From Rotaria sp. Silwood1 (taxonomy: Eukaryota; Rotifera; Eurotatoria; Philodinida; Philodinidae), in the NCBI GenBank assembly GCA_905250075.1, contig CAJNOP010000038.1:681936-745935 (forward strand): a DNA stretch of 64,000 nt. The letters run 5' to 3'. Below are positions 10,751 to 23,922 of this stretch, piece after piece. The notes under the pieces are model-generated. The model was given only the letters and a program-made list of their open reading frames with translations, made no database searches and was not told the origin of the DNA. Both the position numbers and the translations under genes were made by a program. Each line of letters opens with the position of its first letter. Positions within the stretch are counted from its first letter, which is position 1.

Positions 10751-11822
10751 TTAAAAAAACGCATATCGACTTTTTTAACATATATTGTTTTATTGTGCCT
10801 ATGAAACGAGATTGACAATGATAAAAACGTACGTCAATTAAAACAGAGCAGCATACATATTCTATAATTGCTATTAACATGTTTTCAAATAGCATCATCA
10901 TTTATTTACACAATAATAATATTTCTCTTTCTGTTAGTCGATGGAATAGCTTAAAAGTCTGTTGATCGAGAAAAAAGTTCTCACTAATCTGAATCACGAC
11001 AGAATTATAATTTCAAGCCTTAAAATTTATTCGAAAAAAATTGGAGAAATTTTTCGAAAATTTTCACCGCTGCCGCGCCGCGCCGCGACAGCCAAAGTAG
11101 ATAAATTGCCGCTGCCGCTGCCATACTTTTAAAAATCTACCGCGCCGCTGCCGCTGCCGCGATGATTTCGCAAAAAATCTGCCGCTACCGCTGCCGCCGT
11201 GGCGGTCGCCACGGCGGCAGCGCCGCCATGGACATCTCTGTAATGAATAGGCTTAAAAATAATAAACTTAAATATTTTCAGACGAAAAACGAAGCATTAG
11301 CCGTCTTTAGCTTTTGAAGTGCTTGATGCTCAAGTACAATATAGAATGTCTAACAACTCGTATGGACGACAGAAGGAGTAAATAAGTGCAAGGTCTGAAT
11401 GATGTAGAAGAACTTTTTATCTAAGATCTTTACTTTTTTCCAAGCCAAAACATAATTTCGTTGCCTAGGGAAGTTTATTAACTTACAATATTAATCTAAA
11501 AATTTATTTTCATAATTATTAGATTCAAACTGACTAAATACTATTCTTGATAACAAAACTGCAGTAACAACTCCCAGTATCAATATTGACTATTTCTATG
11601 CGCGTCCTATACAATAAATTGACATAGTATTTACTTTCATGCACAGTTGTTATGTTAGGCATGTTCTACAGTAGCTTGAGTTGTATTTTAGCGTTTCAGT
11701 TATTTAATTTAGACATAAAAATCGTGTATTTAGGCTTGTTCTGCTTCGTACGATAACATGGTCTATGAGTGAGTCTTCATTGAAGTATAAACGTATTACA
11801 AAACTTTTGCGTATATGAGTAT

Positions 11823-12000
11823 GGGGTGGATGTAGGATGTGGAGTGTGGGTGTAGGTGTGGGTGTAGGTGTGGGTGTGGGATGTGGGTGTAGGGTGTGGG
11901 TGTGGATGTGAGTGTGGGTGTGGGTGTGTCTTCTCTTCATGAATATCACACCTACACTCACACCCACACACCCACCCACACCTACACACCACCCACACTC
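11823..12000. repeat. Telomere-like hairpin locus 4
   Basis: About 105 bp of GTGGGTGTAGGTGTGGGTGT-like repeats is followed by the spacer TCTTCTCTTCATGAATAT and then about 54 bp of CACCTACACTCACACCCACA-like repeats. This is the clearest example of the G arm, pyrimidine core and C arm architecture. Confidence 0.85.
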
Positions 12001-15000
12001 AAGCAACCATAGAGGGAGATGACATGTAAATAAAGCAAGAAAATATTCTAGTTGACTCTGGATTACAGTAAAACTCATTTGAAGAGCATTTGCATCATCA
12101 CTGATCAAAATCTAAAGGTTTTTTTCGAAAGTTCTGAAATGATTTTGAAATATATTTTTTGTATTCTTTATAATGTTGGTGCTTATTTTTAAAACATGAT
12201 AACTTTTCAAAATAAAAAGACACACAATTCGATCACATATAGAAACATTAAATTCGTTTTTAATATTATTTAATCAAGTATTTAATATTTTTGTATTTTC
12301 ACCTGCGTTATTCTTTTAAGATACTGCAGATGTTTCCTATTTGTCAAATAATCAATTCATTTTGCAGTATAATTTTTTTAGGTCAGTTAGATTGATGAAA
12401 ATAAATTTAATTTAGTGAAGTTGTCCTATGCTCTTATCGTTTCAATGATATTGCCTAGTAAACATGATGATAATTAACTGTAAATCCTGACAATATTTTG
12501 TTTTTGTTTTTCTTCACACGCCAGCAATATGATTATCGCCAAACCATCATATGGTTCGTTTTTATGTGATTATTACTTTATTTATTTTAGTCGATTAGGT
12601 GCGGTACTGATTGTGAGTTCAATGATTTGCGAAATTAATTCAATTCAATCTAGATGAAAATCAATGATTTATTCATTGATGTGATTAACATGTATATGTC
12701 ACTTTTTGATTGATGAACTCGTTATATAAATCTATGAAAAAGATGATCGATCGAAAACTCGTTTCCGAACAACTCAAAAAACTTGAACTCAATCGTAATC
12801 TTCTTGTGCCCAATGCATAGTTATAGTCATGAGACGCCAAACTAATAGTATCGTATATTTTCGTATTTGATTCTTGTATCAAATTTATTATTCTTGATAT
12901 TCAATGTTCAAAAGTGAAGCAAAGACGAACAAGTATTGACTGATCAAAGTCACATGTATTTAGTTATGTGTTCCTGTGATTTATTTGATAGTAGTCGTAT
13001 GAGGCTATCGTAAAACATTTCGATGCTATGGAAAATATTGATGATCGATTGATTAAAGTTAGACCGTTCCAAAATGTTAACTTAATATTAAATAATGTAG
13101 AATTGAGCATTACTTATTTATCATCAGTTGTTGAACTTTTCGACAATAATTATCAACCATTTTATGTCGGTTTTAGTAAGCGAAGCAATACGAGTATTAT
13201 CATGAGATGAAAATTTTAACATCAACATTCGATTGACTACTAATTTAGGATTAATATACTGAACGAAATAAAAATATTCAGATTTTTTATATTTCATTAT
13301 CTAGGTTGGAAAAAAATTTCTTCGATCTTTTTTTAGCCTTTCTTATCGCTATGACCATGTTACTTCTAAACGGCTCAAGATCAAAAAGACTGTCTCGAGA
13401 GAGACCTACAAGGAGCACTAATGACCCTGTTTCTTCGATATCCAGACTTCAATCTTCGCTTTACGTTGCTTTGGTTTTTCTCCTTATTTTTCTCTTCTGT
13501 TTTTTGTCTGTGACAAATGGACAACAGCTACTAGAATTGACTACTAAAAACTTTTTGGAAATAAAATAAAACAAAAATTCCTCTCCATCACAAGCTGCTA
13601 CGGAATCTGACGTTCCACGTCTTATCATCCAAAAAGAACTCTCATATCTTCTAAACATTATTGTAGTTGTTTTTCGTGTGTTATCAATAAATGTGAAATC
13701 TTCCTTGTTCCTGATTAAACATTTGCTGAAGAAAATATGCAGCACGTTTTTTCATAGTATTACCGACAAATGTTTGTATCAAGTCATTTCACTCAATAGA
13801 TTATTAGTAAATATCTTTATTTTACTCATCAAACATGCGTAGAATGAGAAAGAAATAGACAATATTCAAACAAGAAAAAAGAAAGACATGTATTGGTAAG
13901 AAGAATGTTCTCCACACAATATACTCCAACATCTTAGTAGAATGTCCCATAGCACTCTTTGTTTTTGAAATGATAAGATCTGTCACTGGCAACATTTTAT
14001 CTTCTCAATGGCTAAACAAATGAAAAAAAGAAAATTGAATTTTTATTTGTCAAACTTATTTCCATCAGTTGTTTATGTGGAGATTTGCATAGTACAAATG
14101 GAATTCGTGCACAGTGAATTGTACCAATTGCATAGCACTCATTAACAGGCTCAACAGAAGTACTCAATAAAAAAAAATAAGTGTCGATGTGTCTATCTGA
14201 ACATAAGTGTGTTTACTTTAACTATGCATGTGTTGCTTTTTCAATAAAAACATATCTGATGTTGCAGAAGAAAGTGAAAAAGTGGAAAGATCTTTTTAAA
14301 TATCATCTGTGTGAATATGCACGCCATCAGTTAAAGTCTATGACAAGGAGATGTTTTTTTTTGATAAAGAACCTAAAGAATATTTTTCAGAATATGTTAC
14401 CAAAAAGCACTGAAGTAGCTTCATTATATGTTTTCAATAAAGAAACAGATTTTGCTATAGACTGTTTTTTCTGGTAAACTGTTTTCTAAGACTTTTCTTA
14501 CTCGAAACTGACACATCGAGATGATGAAGAAAGCAATATATTGCTCATACTGAGCTTAGATATCACTATCGACATAGATACTAAAAATATTAACAAGCCA
14601 TTATGGAGGGGAAAGAACTTCTAATGTGTCGAATGCTTAATTAATGTTAAATATACAATGTCTAAGTTAGCACATGGTCTATCATCGACTACAAAACGAA
14701 TAGGTACAATGAAAAATTTCCTGGAAAAATTTCTATTTTATATCAGTTTATAAAATAGTACCACTTAAATTACTCTCTTATATAATGAGCTAGATAAATA
14801 GTCTTTATTTACGTATATGGCTTTGTCCACTAATCTTCCATTTTCATATATAAACTTGTCAGTGTAGTTTCTTTCATGAGCCAAAGTATGAAACTCACAA
14901 ACTTTCAATGTTATAGACTTATGATTCATATTATTACAGATTGTAAAATAATTTATTAAAAAAAAAATGCTAAATAAATAAATAAATCAAAATGATAACA

Positions 15001-16203
15001 ATTTTTATAGCTGGTATGAGCACTCAAGAAGTTCATTATTTCGAAAATGTCCTCATCTAAAATGACTTGACCATCAATTCAATTGATTTATTTGACGTCA
15101 TTACACCATTAAAATATATGTTCAATAGATAGCTTCTTTTCTTCCTATGATAATATATAATCCATACTGCTGAAAGTGATAAATATAATTTTACTTTTCG
15201 TTTCATTGATTCAGTTATTATATTAGTCTGCTATACACATTAATATTATCGGTTAATAAGCTATCACGCACATCGCCCTTCCTCTTGATGAATTTACACA
15301 TATACTATTGAGTTTTGGCAAAACTTAGAATTTATCTTGTTCACACTTTCCTACGTTCATCCTAGTTGGACTCAGTTAGAAAAAAAAACGACCATATAAT
15401 TAACTGAAACTTACAAGAAGATCCTTTCACTGCTTTGAAAATCCAAACACACAATATTAATACTAGTTAGAATCTGCAGAACATCAGAATGATCTATGGA
15501 CTAAGATTACTCACCGATCTCTTCTCGTTGCTATGGAATTGTATCTAATAATCCTTAGTTTCTCGCCATCTAGTTATTAAGGGCTAGAGGAGAAGGTAAG
15601 GTGCTACAAAAAGCTAAATTTAAACTTCTACTAACTATTATTTTTTTCGAAAATGTATGTGAGTTCCATGAAATAATCGAATCAAGGCATCCATCTTAAA
15701 ACAGTCAAAATAGCCTAAGGTAAATCTTTATCTGAATGATTATTATTCAGATATTGTTTTTAGTGTGATGATTCAAGTTTGAAAACTGTTATTGAATTCT
15801 TTAATAAACTAAGGAGCATACGTAGCATCCTCGGTGAGCCACGGCTCATGCTCGTCTGTGTGTACACGCTGAAGTGGATGTCAGCAATGTCTTCAATCAC
15901 ATGTATGACCACTTTTAAAACTTATGTTTGTACTTTGACCATCATAGCACAAAAATTTTATTTTGAAGCATAATTATAATTCGGATAAAAGTTTACTATA
16001 CGCCGTAACAAACTATTTTAAAGTATGTGTATATAAAAATTAGTTTAATAAGTTTTAAAAGAGCCTAGAAGAAGACTCAGGAGAAGTCTATAAGCAAAGA
16101 AAAATACACAATCACATGATTTTCCACTGTGTCAACAGAATATCATCGAAGAATCATTTTGAATTCATTAGATTCATTTTTGTACATAGAGGATAGGAAG
16201 AAA
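12001..16203. other. No recognisable gene
   Basis: Open frames here (for example at 13028, 13306 and 14181) are short, AT-biased and without domains or supporting splice structure. The stretch 15330-15640 resembles 19265-19460 in direct orientation, sharing GTTAGAATCT and a GAGAGGA-type tail. A weaker inverted copy lies near 18060-18180. It is probably an old dispersed repeat. Confidence 0.5.
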
Positions 16204-19200
16204 TTATCCACTTTGTGCAGAATTTGACTGCCAAAGCATTGCTCCAGAACTATTAGTCCATATCAGATTTCCTGAATCGAGTATTTGGAAGCAGAATGGA
16301 TTTCCGCTACCGTCATTTTGGGTAAAAGGTGTCCATACGTAACTACCGCCCACTTGATAAACAACTAGATTACGATCTGATTGTATCGCAAGAAAGCATG
16401 TGCCGGACGTTGAAGTCTGGCTTGCTGTCCAAATTGCTGTCGAAGTGACGTTCGCATAACCGTACGCTCTATAGATACCAAATTGATTGTTTAACATGCC
16501 AGCTGCATAGATATGGGAAGTAGGTGAATAGATAAACTCATTGTTATTGAGTATTCCACTGGAGACAGTCACACAAATAGATGATGGTGGAACTGGAATA
16601 AAAGAAAAAGAGAGTTGTAACATTCTTGTGCTCTGGAAATTTGCTTGATAGTCGCCGTTTTTTAAACGTTTTTTTTCTTGCATTATAATTCAGTGCAAAA
16701 GCAAGTTTGATGATTGACTTTTTATATTGACTTCTCGGTTTTTCTCTAGACTAGAAGTATCATTTGTAAAAACTCATGATTCTAACAACTTTGCAAGATA
16801 AATACAAGGAACAGTGTGAATGTGCACAACGGTTTAAAGTAATTGTTAAATTATTTACTATTCTTGAGTTGATTACCATGTGGCTATGTAATAGTGTTTG
16901 GTTTATTAATAGTTAAACTCGAACTTGGTGAATAATATGATATACATATTTATTGAATTACAAATAACGTTAATATAATTATACAAGTTTCTCATCGCTG
17001 TCTAAATTCATAATATTTGCTCATTCTTACAAAAAACATACAAAATTAATTTCATAGATACATAATTTTTACACAAAATGTCAATTCTTCCAATTGATTA
17101 TTACAATTCTCTAATATTGAAATAAAGTTTATCGCTCTGACTCACTTAACTGTTGACTAAATCCACAATATCTTTCTTCTGGCAAGTGATTTTGAAATGG
17201 TTACTAGACGCATACGTGATTTTAATAATTTCTAACCTGGAAAGGCCGACTTTTTTTTTGCTATAAGTAAAAGATTCCAATGAATAGGAGCTAGTGCATG
17301 TTGTTGATTATTTCATCCTCTTTTTTCATCGAAATTCAACAATATTCAATAGTTTTCCGAGATTTAGTTCATTGTTCATACTGCTGCTAAACATCATTCA
17401 CAAAGTATTTTGGTATCCTGATGACATTGAGGTCATGTTTAGGATGAAATATTATCTTCAATCTCTAACTCCAATGGATATTACTATTCTTATTGACAAG
17501 CATTTTGCGAATAAAATTAAGCATAGTTAATAGTAAATGGAACCAGCATTTCAACTTTAACAAAGTAAAATTCTTCCTTCACGTTAAAATATAGTAGAGC
17601 TCTCGAAAAATAACTACGATTTTACATTCGTTTTTAGCATCATCTTGAAAAATCTTTCAAGAATTACTTTTCTCGCATATTTTTACCTGTGGTAGTTGTT
17701 GTCGTGGTCGTAGTTGTGGTCGCGGTCGTTATTGTTGTCGTAGTTGTTGTCGTGGTCGTGGTTGTGGTCGCTGTCGTTGTCGTTGTTGTCGTGGTGGTTG
17801 TCGTCGTTGTCGTAGTTGTTGTTGTAGTCGTTGTCGTTGTCGTAGTTGTTGTCGTTGTTGTCGTTGTTGTCGTGGTCGTCGTTGTTGTCGTGGCCGTTGT
17901 CGTAGTTGTAGTCGTTGTTGTGGCTGTTGTCGTCACTGTAGTAATTGTAATTGATGTTTTTGTTAGAGATTTCATAGCAATATTTAGTGGAACTTATATA
18001 TATTTTAGAAGAAAATTGTAAGTATAAATTTAAATGGAGGTTTTCGGAGCTTCACTTTCCTAGTTCATAACAGCTAGGATACAAGGTCATTCTCCTCCTT
18101 AGTTACAGCCCTTAGCAACTGAGATTCAAGACGCTGAACGACATTAATAGCAAAGCTTAGAAGATTCTAGATCATTCAGAAACTTTCTTCGAATAAAAAT
18201 GGCTAGAATAGGTGTTTGAGTACTCTCAGTAACATATTTTTCGATTCTTGACTAGATAAATGATTATATGATATGCATCAAGGATGAAATTTTGATTTAC
18301 TATAACTGTCATATCATCGACACAAAATCATGAACTGATTAAATTCTCATTTGGGTCGTGTACAAGATTTTTATTTGTCTAATGAATTGAAGGTTAGAAT
18401 CTTAATAATTAGTTATGGAAGTGAAGTAAAAAACAAAAACAATAAATTCCGAGCAAATAGCAACCAAACAAATAAAAAAAAGCTCCGATCCAAAAAAAGA
18501 AAAGAAAACGAAATTTCTGCTCGAAATGCAAAAATAAAAAAAATAGAGCGCTGACTAGCAATCAATTATTGTTGGAAAAAATTGTTCTTTTAGATATTTT
18601 ACACTTTCCATATTTTGTATTAATATAATAATGTGCAACACATTTCTACTTAGAAGCACTTGTAGTTGAGATTGAAGTGGTCGTTGGTCTTTTTGGTTCT
18701 ATAACTAACGAATAGTGCGATGCCTCATTAAGTTCTTTCCCTGTGAGCTGCCTGGCAAAAAGAAAATTTAACATTTGAAATAGTCTTTCGGCAAATATCA
18801 TCGTCAAATTTCTAATAAGTTCATTGGCTACTATCGTTTTGTTGATTGTACAAAACGACGCAACATTACGATTATTTTATTGTGAATGGAGTGACTGTCC
18901 ATTGGTTCTCATGAAGAAACTTCAAATTTAATCGTGCCAAACAATGAATTAATCTGTATTCGGATTCTCTTACAATTTAGCTCTAAAAAAGAAATGTGAA
19001 GTTTTTCAAAATATTCAATAGAGAGCATTGAATCAAGATGTAATACGAGATTTGGTGCATTATATAATCGGTTCACCTAACAACAAACACATTTGAATAA
19101 TTTTTATAATGTGAAACTGTAGGAAAATTTCCATAAAAATCATCTGGTACCTTTGTTTTTGATTACAAAACTTCGAGATCACTGTTTGATTCTATGAATG

Positions 19201-21906
19201 TTTTGAATCGTTGAAATAAAACTTGTGCATTGTTGATTGATGTCAGAGAGATAGATGAATTTTATTTTGTTCATACTTTATACGTCCGTCCTATTTTGAC
19301 TCTGCTAGATCAAGAATAGTTAGAATCTACAAAGTTCTAAAATGATCTAAGCACTGTTATTATTTACGCGCCTTTTCTCGTGGCTAGAACCTAGAGAGGA
19401 GGGATGAGGAACTAAAGAAACCTCGATTTAAAGTTCCACTTACAACCATTTTGGGTCACACATTATTCGTCTATGTACATACCGCTTATTACAATGGTCG
19501 CCACAAGTGCCCCAAGCAAAATTGACCCCAAAATAGCACTCATCAGAATGTAACAACAGCGTCGCGTCATATGGAATTTTTCACGTCTTCTCAATTATAA
19601 ATCAACTAAGTCAATTTTAGATATAGACGTCAAAGAAATGGCATACCTTTCATGTATCTTTCTCTTCTTCTTTGTATCATCTTTCTTTTTTCGAGCACTA
19701 TCGTCAAAGTAGCAATTGCGTTGCGCGAAGTTGTCACTTGAACTACTTCGTATATGGTTTTCATCGTTTAGTGGTGCAACTTTATTTTTAATGGAAGTCG
19801 ATGATGACAGATCTTGTCGTAATATCTGATATACCTTGAATCAAACAGCAAAATATATCAAAACAGAAAACAAAGGTCATAACGGATTGAAAGAAGTCAT
19901 CGACATTCTGATTTTAGTTTTTCAAATACTCTACTAGAATTCACAATTAAATTGTTCAACAGAGAGTATCAGCAATTTTAGCATCTGTTGTGGGTTTCAT
20001 TTACAATTCAAAAATGTCCTCTCGAAAGAATAGACAGTATGTGTGGCTGTAGGTGTGGATCTTCCCTTCATCCACACAAACACCGACAAACATTGTCACC
20101 TACATTCACATCTATCATCGATCGATGAGTCACATATAAGTATAAGTGACAAAGAAAAATAACGCGATGAAATAAGAGCAATCATTGAGCTTCTCATCTA
20201 ACAGAGCATATATGTATGTATTTGGGCGATTTTTAGCTACAAAATATAGAACTATTTGGCAACGAAGCGAACTATAAAAAATCTCCTAGATTGAACGATA
20301 TGTTCAGTAGAAAAAAACTAGATTTTCTCAGCGTTGTAATGGTGACTTGATCAATATCTTGATTAAGTGAAGATAGGTGAAGATAGAGTTTTTGCATAAA
20401 AAACGTCAATGAAAGTTTACTTTATATAAACTATTCAATATCTTGGTGTTCCCTGACAGCTACCGAGACTTCTTTCATTGGGAGTTTATTCGAAGTCTTC
20501 GGTGTGTCGTTGTGAATATGCTGAAATATCATCACACTTAATAAATCCTCCATAAATAAATCAATCCCAGTAACCTCTCGTATTTAATTGAGTTGCATAT
20601 TAATCAGCCGCCTTTTGAAGTTTCTATATTTGCGTTGCTTTGTTCTGTAAAATTGTTAATTCTGAATTCAGTTGTTCCATTTGCTTATTGACGGATGAGA
20701 AAGATGCTTACATATCGCACAAAAAACAAATTTCCATTGCTTGTTGCCATCAATGAGAATCTAATGCAGTGCACTTATTTGAATTCTTTTTCTTTTCGTT
20801 AAAAAAAAAATCATCTAACAAATCACTATGTAGTGAAGTAGCTGATGATGAAATTAAGCTTCATTCATGTCCATTTGGATCTTTCTAATGAATGTCCTTA
20901 TAAGGCCTATGAAACAGTACAAAATTTAACATCAAAGTTGGTTTGTTGAAATTTTACAAAATAAGATGTAAATTACCCTTCTGTTTACAAAGCTCAGAGT
21001 AATATTCAAAAATATCGATTTCAGATAATTTCTAGTCTGTAATCTATGCTATATAATAACATCAATTCTCAGTATTACTCGGTATCATGCGGAACTCCAC
21101 GTACTATATCCAATGCATCTACATGTAACTGGATTTTAAAAAACTACAATTAGGGACTGCTCTTGACATGATATTAATAGAAAACTTTGTGACTCATTAA
21201 TGCCTAGATAGTAGTCTTATCGAAGTCTATCCGTTGTTTATAAAACGTAACTGTTTTTGAATTTTATATATAGCGAGAAATGTGATTCGTCTTTCTCCCT
21301 AGAGGCAACTGTTCTCCCTACATATGTCCATACTTGAATTCTGTGTTTGATAAAAGCAGCATTATTGTGTTATAAATTTTAAGCACTCTGAAGATTGAGA
21401 TGAGAGTTTTTAAAATAGTCTTCATTTTACTTATTAACTCAGATCACCATTTATTGTAAGTCAATTGAAATCTTTTACTTTGTCAAGCATGCAGATGTTT
21501 TCAAAAAATTCAGATACCTGACTTGTATTATTTTGATTGTTCGATTTTCGACTTTCTTTTTGTACATGTACTAATTTTTCCTTGAATGATGAATTACTTA
21601 ATGATGCTAGTGTCATGTCTAATTGACTCATTCTGCGACTGAGTCTTTCAACATTAATCGACGGACTTATTGTCAGGTTCTGATCTTTCGATGATGAAAT
21701 ACTTATTTTTGGATGACTCATTGATGGATTGAACCGTTGCACTTGTACGGACGAGTTGTTTCTTATTTTGGCGTGCGAAGATAGTCTTTTTCTCTATTAA
21801 AATACAGATTTGTTATTAAATAGTTTGGTAGATTTTAATCGATATTTACCCGAATCCGATGTCTGTCAATAAGAGTTATCATTGACTTATGTTGCTTTGA
21901 TGCCAT
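16204..21906 (-). CDS. Type II membrane protein with poly-Thr stalk and B-type mannose-binding lectin domain (7 exons)
   Basis: Exons on the minus strand are 21906-21850, 21793-21518, 19834-19647, 19589-19483, 18740-18660, 17992-17687 and 16592-16204. All are GT-AG, phases match at each junction, and the sum is 467 codons plus stop. Residues 1-173 are polar and Ser/Lys-rich, ending in basic KKKRKIHERRR. A membrane span (CYILMSAILGSILLGALVAT) lies at about 184-207. A Ser/Thr stalk follows (about 210-338, nearly all Thr). The C-terminal domain (about 339-467) resembles bulb-type lectins and has an exact QxDxNxVxY sugar site (QSDRNLVVY) plus a degenerate second copy. I infer a cell-surface or pharyngeal mucin-like lectin anchored by its N-terminal half. 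The weakest links are the donor at 18659 (GTGCTT) and the skipped relic exon at 20.6-20.9 kb. Lectin domain confident; full model moderate. Confidence 0.62.
17689..17960. repeat. GTN trinucleotide array (coding for poly-Thr on the minus strand)
   Basis: Imperfect GTC/GTT/GTA/GTG triplets run for about 270 bp. The minus strand reads as an almost pure threonine tract within the lectin gene. The plus strand reads as poly-valine and has no gene context. All four third bases are mixed, unlike a fresh single-codon expansion. Confidence 0.85.
20040..20112. repeat. Telomere-like hairpin locus 5
   Basis: GTGTGGCTGTAGGTGTGGAT is followed by the core CTTCCCTTCA and then a C-rich arm with CCACACAAACACCGACA and CACCTACATTCACATC. 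It lies in an intron of the lectin gene model. Confidence 0.65.
20565..20905 (-). pseudogene. Relic coiled-coil-like coding stretch with in-frame stops, inside the lectin gene model
   Basis: One minus-strand frame reads coding-like over about 100 codons, including SVNKQMEQLNSELTILQNKA. It is broken by TGA, TGA, TAA, TAG and TAA. Four of the five would be one C-to-T change from Arg or Gln codons in a helical, Gln-rich context. It lies between exons 2 and 3 of the lectin gene model and has no usable donor before the stops. It may be a dead exon of that gene. Confidence 0.35.
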
Positions 21907-22686
21907 GGTACAAAAGGTTTTAGCTTTGCCCGTCCTTCACGACGAAAAAACTTCAATTGAGTTGATGTCGGATAAAATGAGATTCCAAAATGCAAAAATG
22001 AAAGAAGTATGAAAAAAAACAAGAGAAGCCTTGTTTTTAATAACCTGTTCGAAGAAGGAAAAAAGATCATCGATCAAATCGAAATACGTTACAATTTCAC
22101 GATATAATAGAAACGAGAAAATGAAGAGTTTCGATCACTATTCAAAAATACAAATCAGAAATGAACTCAAGTTTGAATGTATGAGTATGAATGCATAAAA
22201 AGGAAATTTTCGCCAACAGACGCAGACAGACCCACATTCACATGAGAAAAAAATAATTAGTATCAGGATATTTGCAATACTGGTAAAAAAATGTAGTTTA
22301 ATATAAAAGAAAGATTAGTAAATATCATGTAGATTTAAGCATGTGACTTCGACAGTGGCTGCCATTCTGATGAAGAAATAAAAATATTGAAGATGAACAA
22401 GAGAAGTTAGTTTTATTATTAATAATAAACAGACAAAAGCAGTCGAAATATTTGCTTAAGTATTCAAACATGCGTAGTCTAAACAGTAATTAGATTCAAG
22501 GCGATGTTTATGTGATGTTTTGTTGGTGGATGGAAGACTCACATTGACTCCCATCGATTGCTAGACAAAGAACAAAGTTTACTCTTATTTTTTTGATTAA
22601 GGAACTTATTTGTTTACTTATTTTCAATGGATTAAGTCGATTACATTTTGCGTACAACAGTCCTCAAAGGATATTCTTTTACTATA

Positions 22687-22786
22687 NNNNNNNNNNNNNN
22701 NNNNNNNNNNNNNNNNNNNNNNNNNNNNNNNNNNNNNNNNNNNNNNNNNNNNNNNNNNNNNNNNNNNNNNNNNNNNNNNNNNNNNN
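22687..22786. other. Assembly gap of 100 N
   Basis: Exactly 100 unknown bases, the usual fixed-size scaffold join. True gap size is unknown. Frames that run through it are meaningless. Confidence 0.99.
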
Positions 22787-23534
22787 CTGAAATTCGATTC
22801 TATTTCTATGTAGAGATATTTGACTTTGTGTGTAGTAGAACGGTTTCATTCATGATATGTATCATATTATTACTCCCCCTTTTCTTATCATCTTATGCTT
22901 TTTTATGACCAGCTACCAAGCATTCTATCGAATATTTTTCTTTTGTGATAGTTAGTTGATGATCAGTGATGCAGATCTATTTGAAGATGCTCTATGTTGT
23001 GTTGAATATCAATAAATTTTTTGTTTGGCTACCATGTGACAATAGGTATGTTGTGCACATTTTCTTTCATTTCTATCGAAATTATTGCAAAATATTAAAG
23101 TAGTTATGCAGTGCTTGTTTTTCACTCTCTAGAGAAACTATGTAAGTGTGTAGTTGTTTATTTTCGTTTTTCTGTACAAGTGGCTGAAAGAAGGTGAGAA
23201 AAATCGTTCACATACTTATAAATATTGCTTCTCTAGCAGTACTCGCTCAATACACATGCATATTCGATCTCCTATCGCAGTAAAACCTCCAAGAGATTCG
23301 CTTAGAAAATTCTTTTTTTTTTGAAAAGTAATCGAAGTCGAGTTTATATGGCAGGAAGATGCAGTGAAGTTTTCTCTTTTAGAATATATAAATTTAAAAA
23401 AAAAACTAATTTTTAACAGACTTTTGTGAAAGATCTTCGACCTTCCACTCAACTTTCCAAGAGATTTTGTGGTAATTTCATTTTTGAAAAGACTACTTTG
23501 GTAGTTCCATCAACATGGAATGAACATTCTTATA

Positions 23535-23584
23535 GGATATGGGTGTGATCATCCTTATTTCCTTGACACTCATACCCACACCAC
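23535..23584. repeat. Telomere-like hairpin locus 6
   Basis: ATGGGTGTGATC is followed by ATCCTTATTTCCTTGA and then CACTCATACCCACACC. Short copy of the G-then-C family, about 350 bp upstream of the helicase gene. Confidence 0.6.
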
Positions 23585-23922
23585 GTATAGGCACTTAAAA
23601 CTGTTCAAATTTTGGATGATGAGAAACGCGTTTGCTTAAAGGAATGTAAACACTTTTGAAACGTGTCAATAGTCGAAGAATGGTTACATAGAAAGGTTTG
23701 AGAATGCGACATCGTCGTTACAACGTCACGAAAATAAAAATAAAAACAAAATATACTGAAACAATAGTTGAAGTTTACTCGTTCTGTTACACATTACTCT
23801 ATAGTAACGAGACAATATGCTCGTCACCTCGTACTTATGATTCAAATGTGAGACCCTTTGCAAATAGAAACAAAACTATTCCGACTTTTTCTATCAAATT
23901 AATTATTTTTTTTACCATTTTC

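Larger units (their letters stand above)
9313..11240. mobile_element. hAT-like non-autonomous element with GC-rich subterminal arrays
   Basis: The left end CAGAGATGTCCATCGCGGC and right end (inward CAGAGATGTCCATGGCGGC) form near-perfect terminal inverted repeats. They are flanked by the 8-bp direct repeat TAATGAAT (9305-9312 and 11241-11248). This matches hAT hallmarks and shares CAGAGATGTC with the element in the FEM1-like intron. No transposase frame is visible. It begins 244 bp after the FEM1-like stop codon. Another fold-back is nested within it. Confidence 0.85.

Noticed and set aside
1495..12000. CRISPR array at the regular repeats (69-bp units, TG-rich units)
   Set aside because: Units are contiguous tandem repeats without unique spacers, in a eukaryotic genome.
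13306..14477. Open frames at 13306, 13461 (minus) and 14181
   Set aside because: Compositionally AT-driven, overlapping on both strands, without domains, splice partners or family resemblance.
17689..18021. Poly-valine protein on the plus strand
   Set aside because: Antisense of the poly-Thr coding array, which has phase-matched splice partners on the minus strand.
20565..20905. Reassigned stop codons (ciliate-like Gln) to explain in-frame TAA/TAG
   Set aside because: All other genes here use TAA, TAG and TGA as normal stops; TGA is also among the interruptions; pseudogene decay is simpler.
22593..22908. Frames running through the N block
   Set aside because: Translation of unknown bases; artefact.
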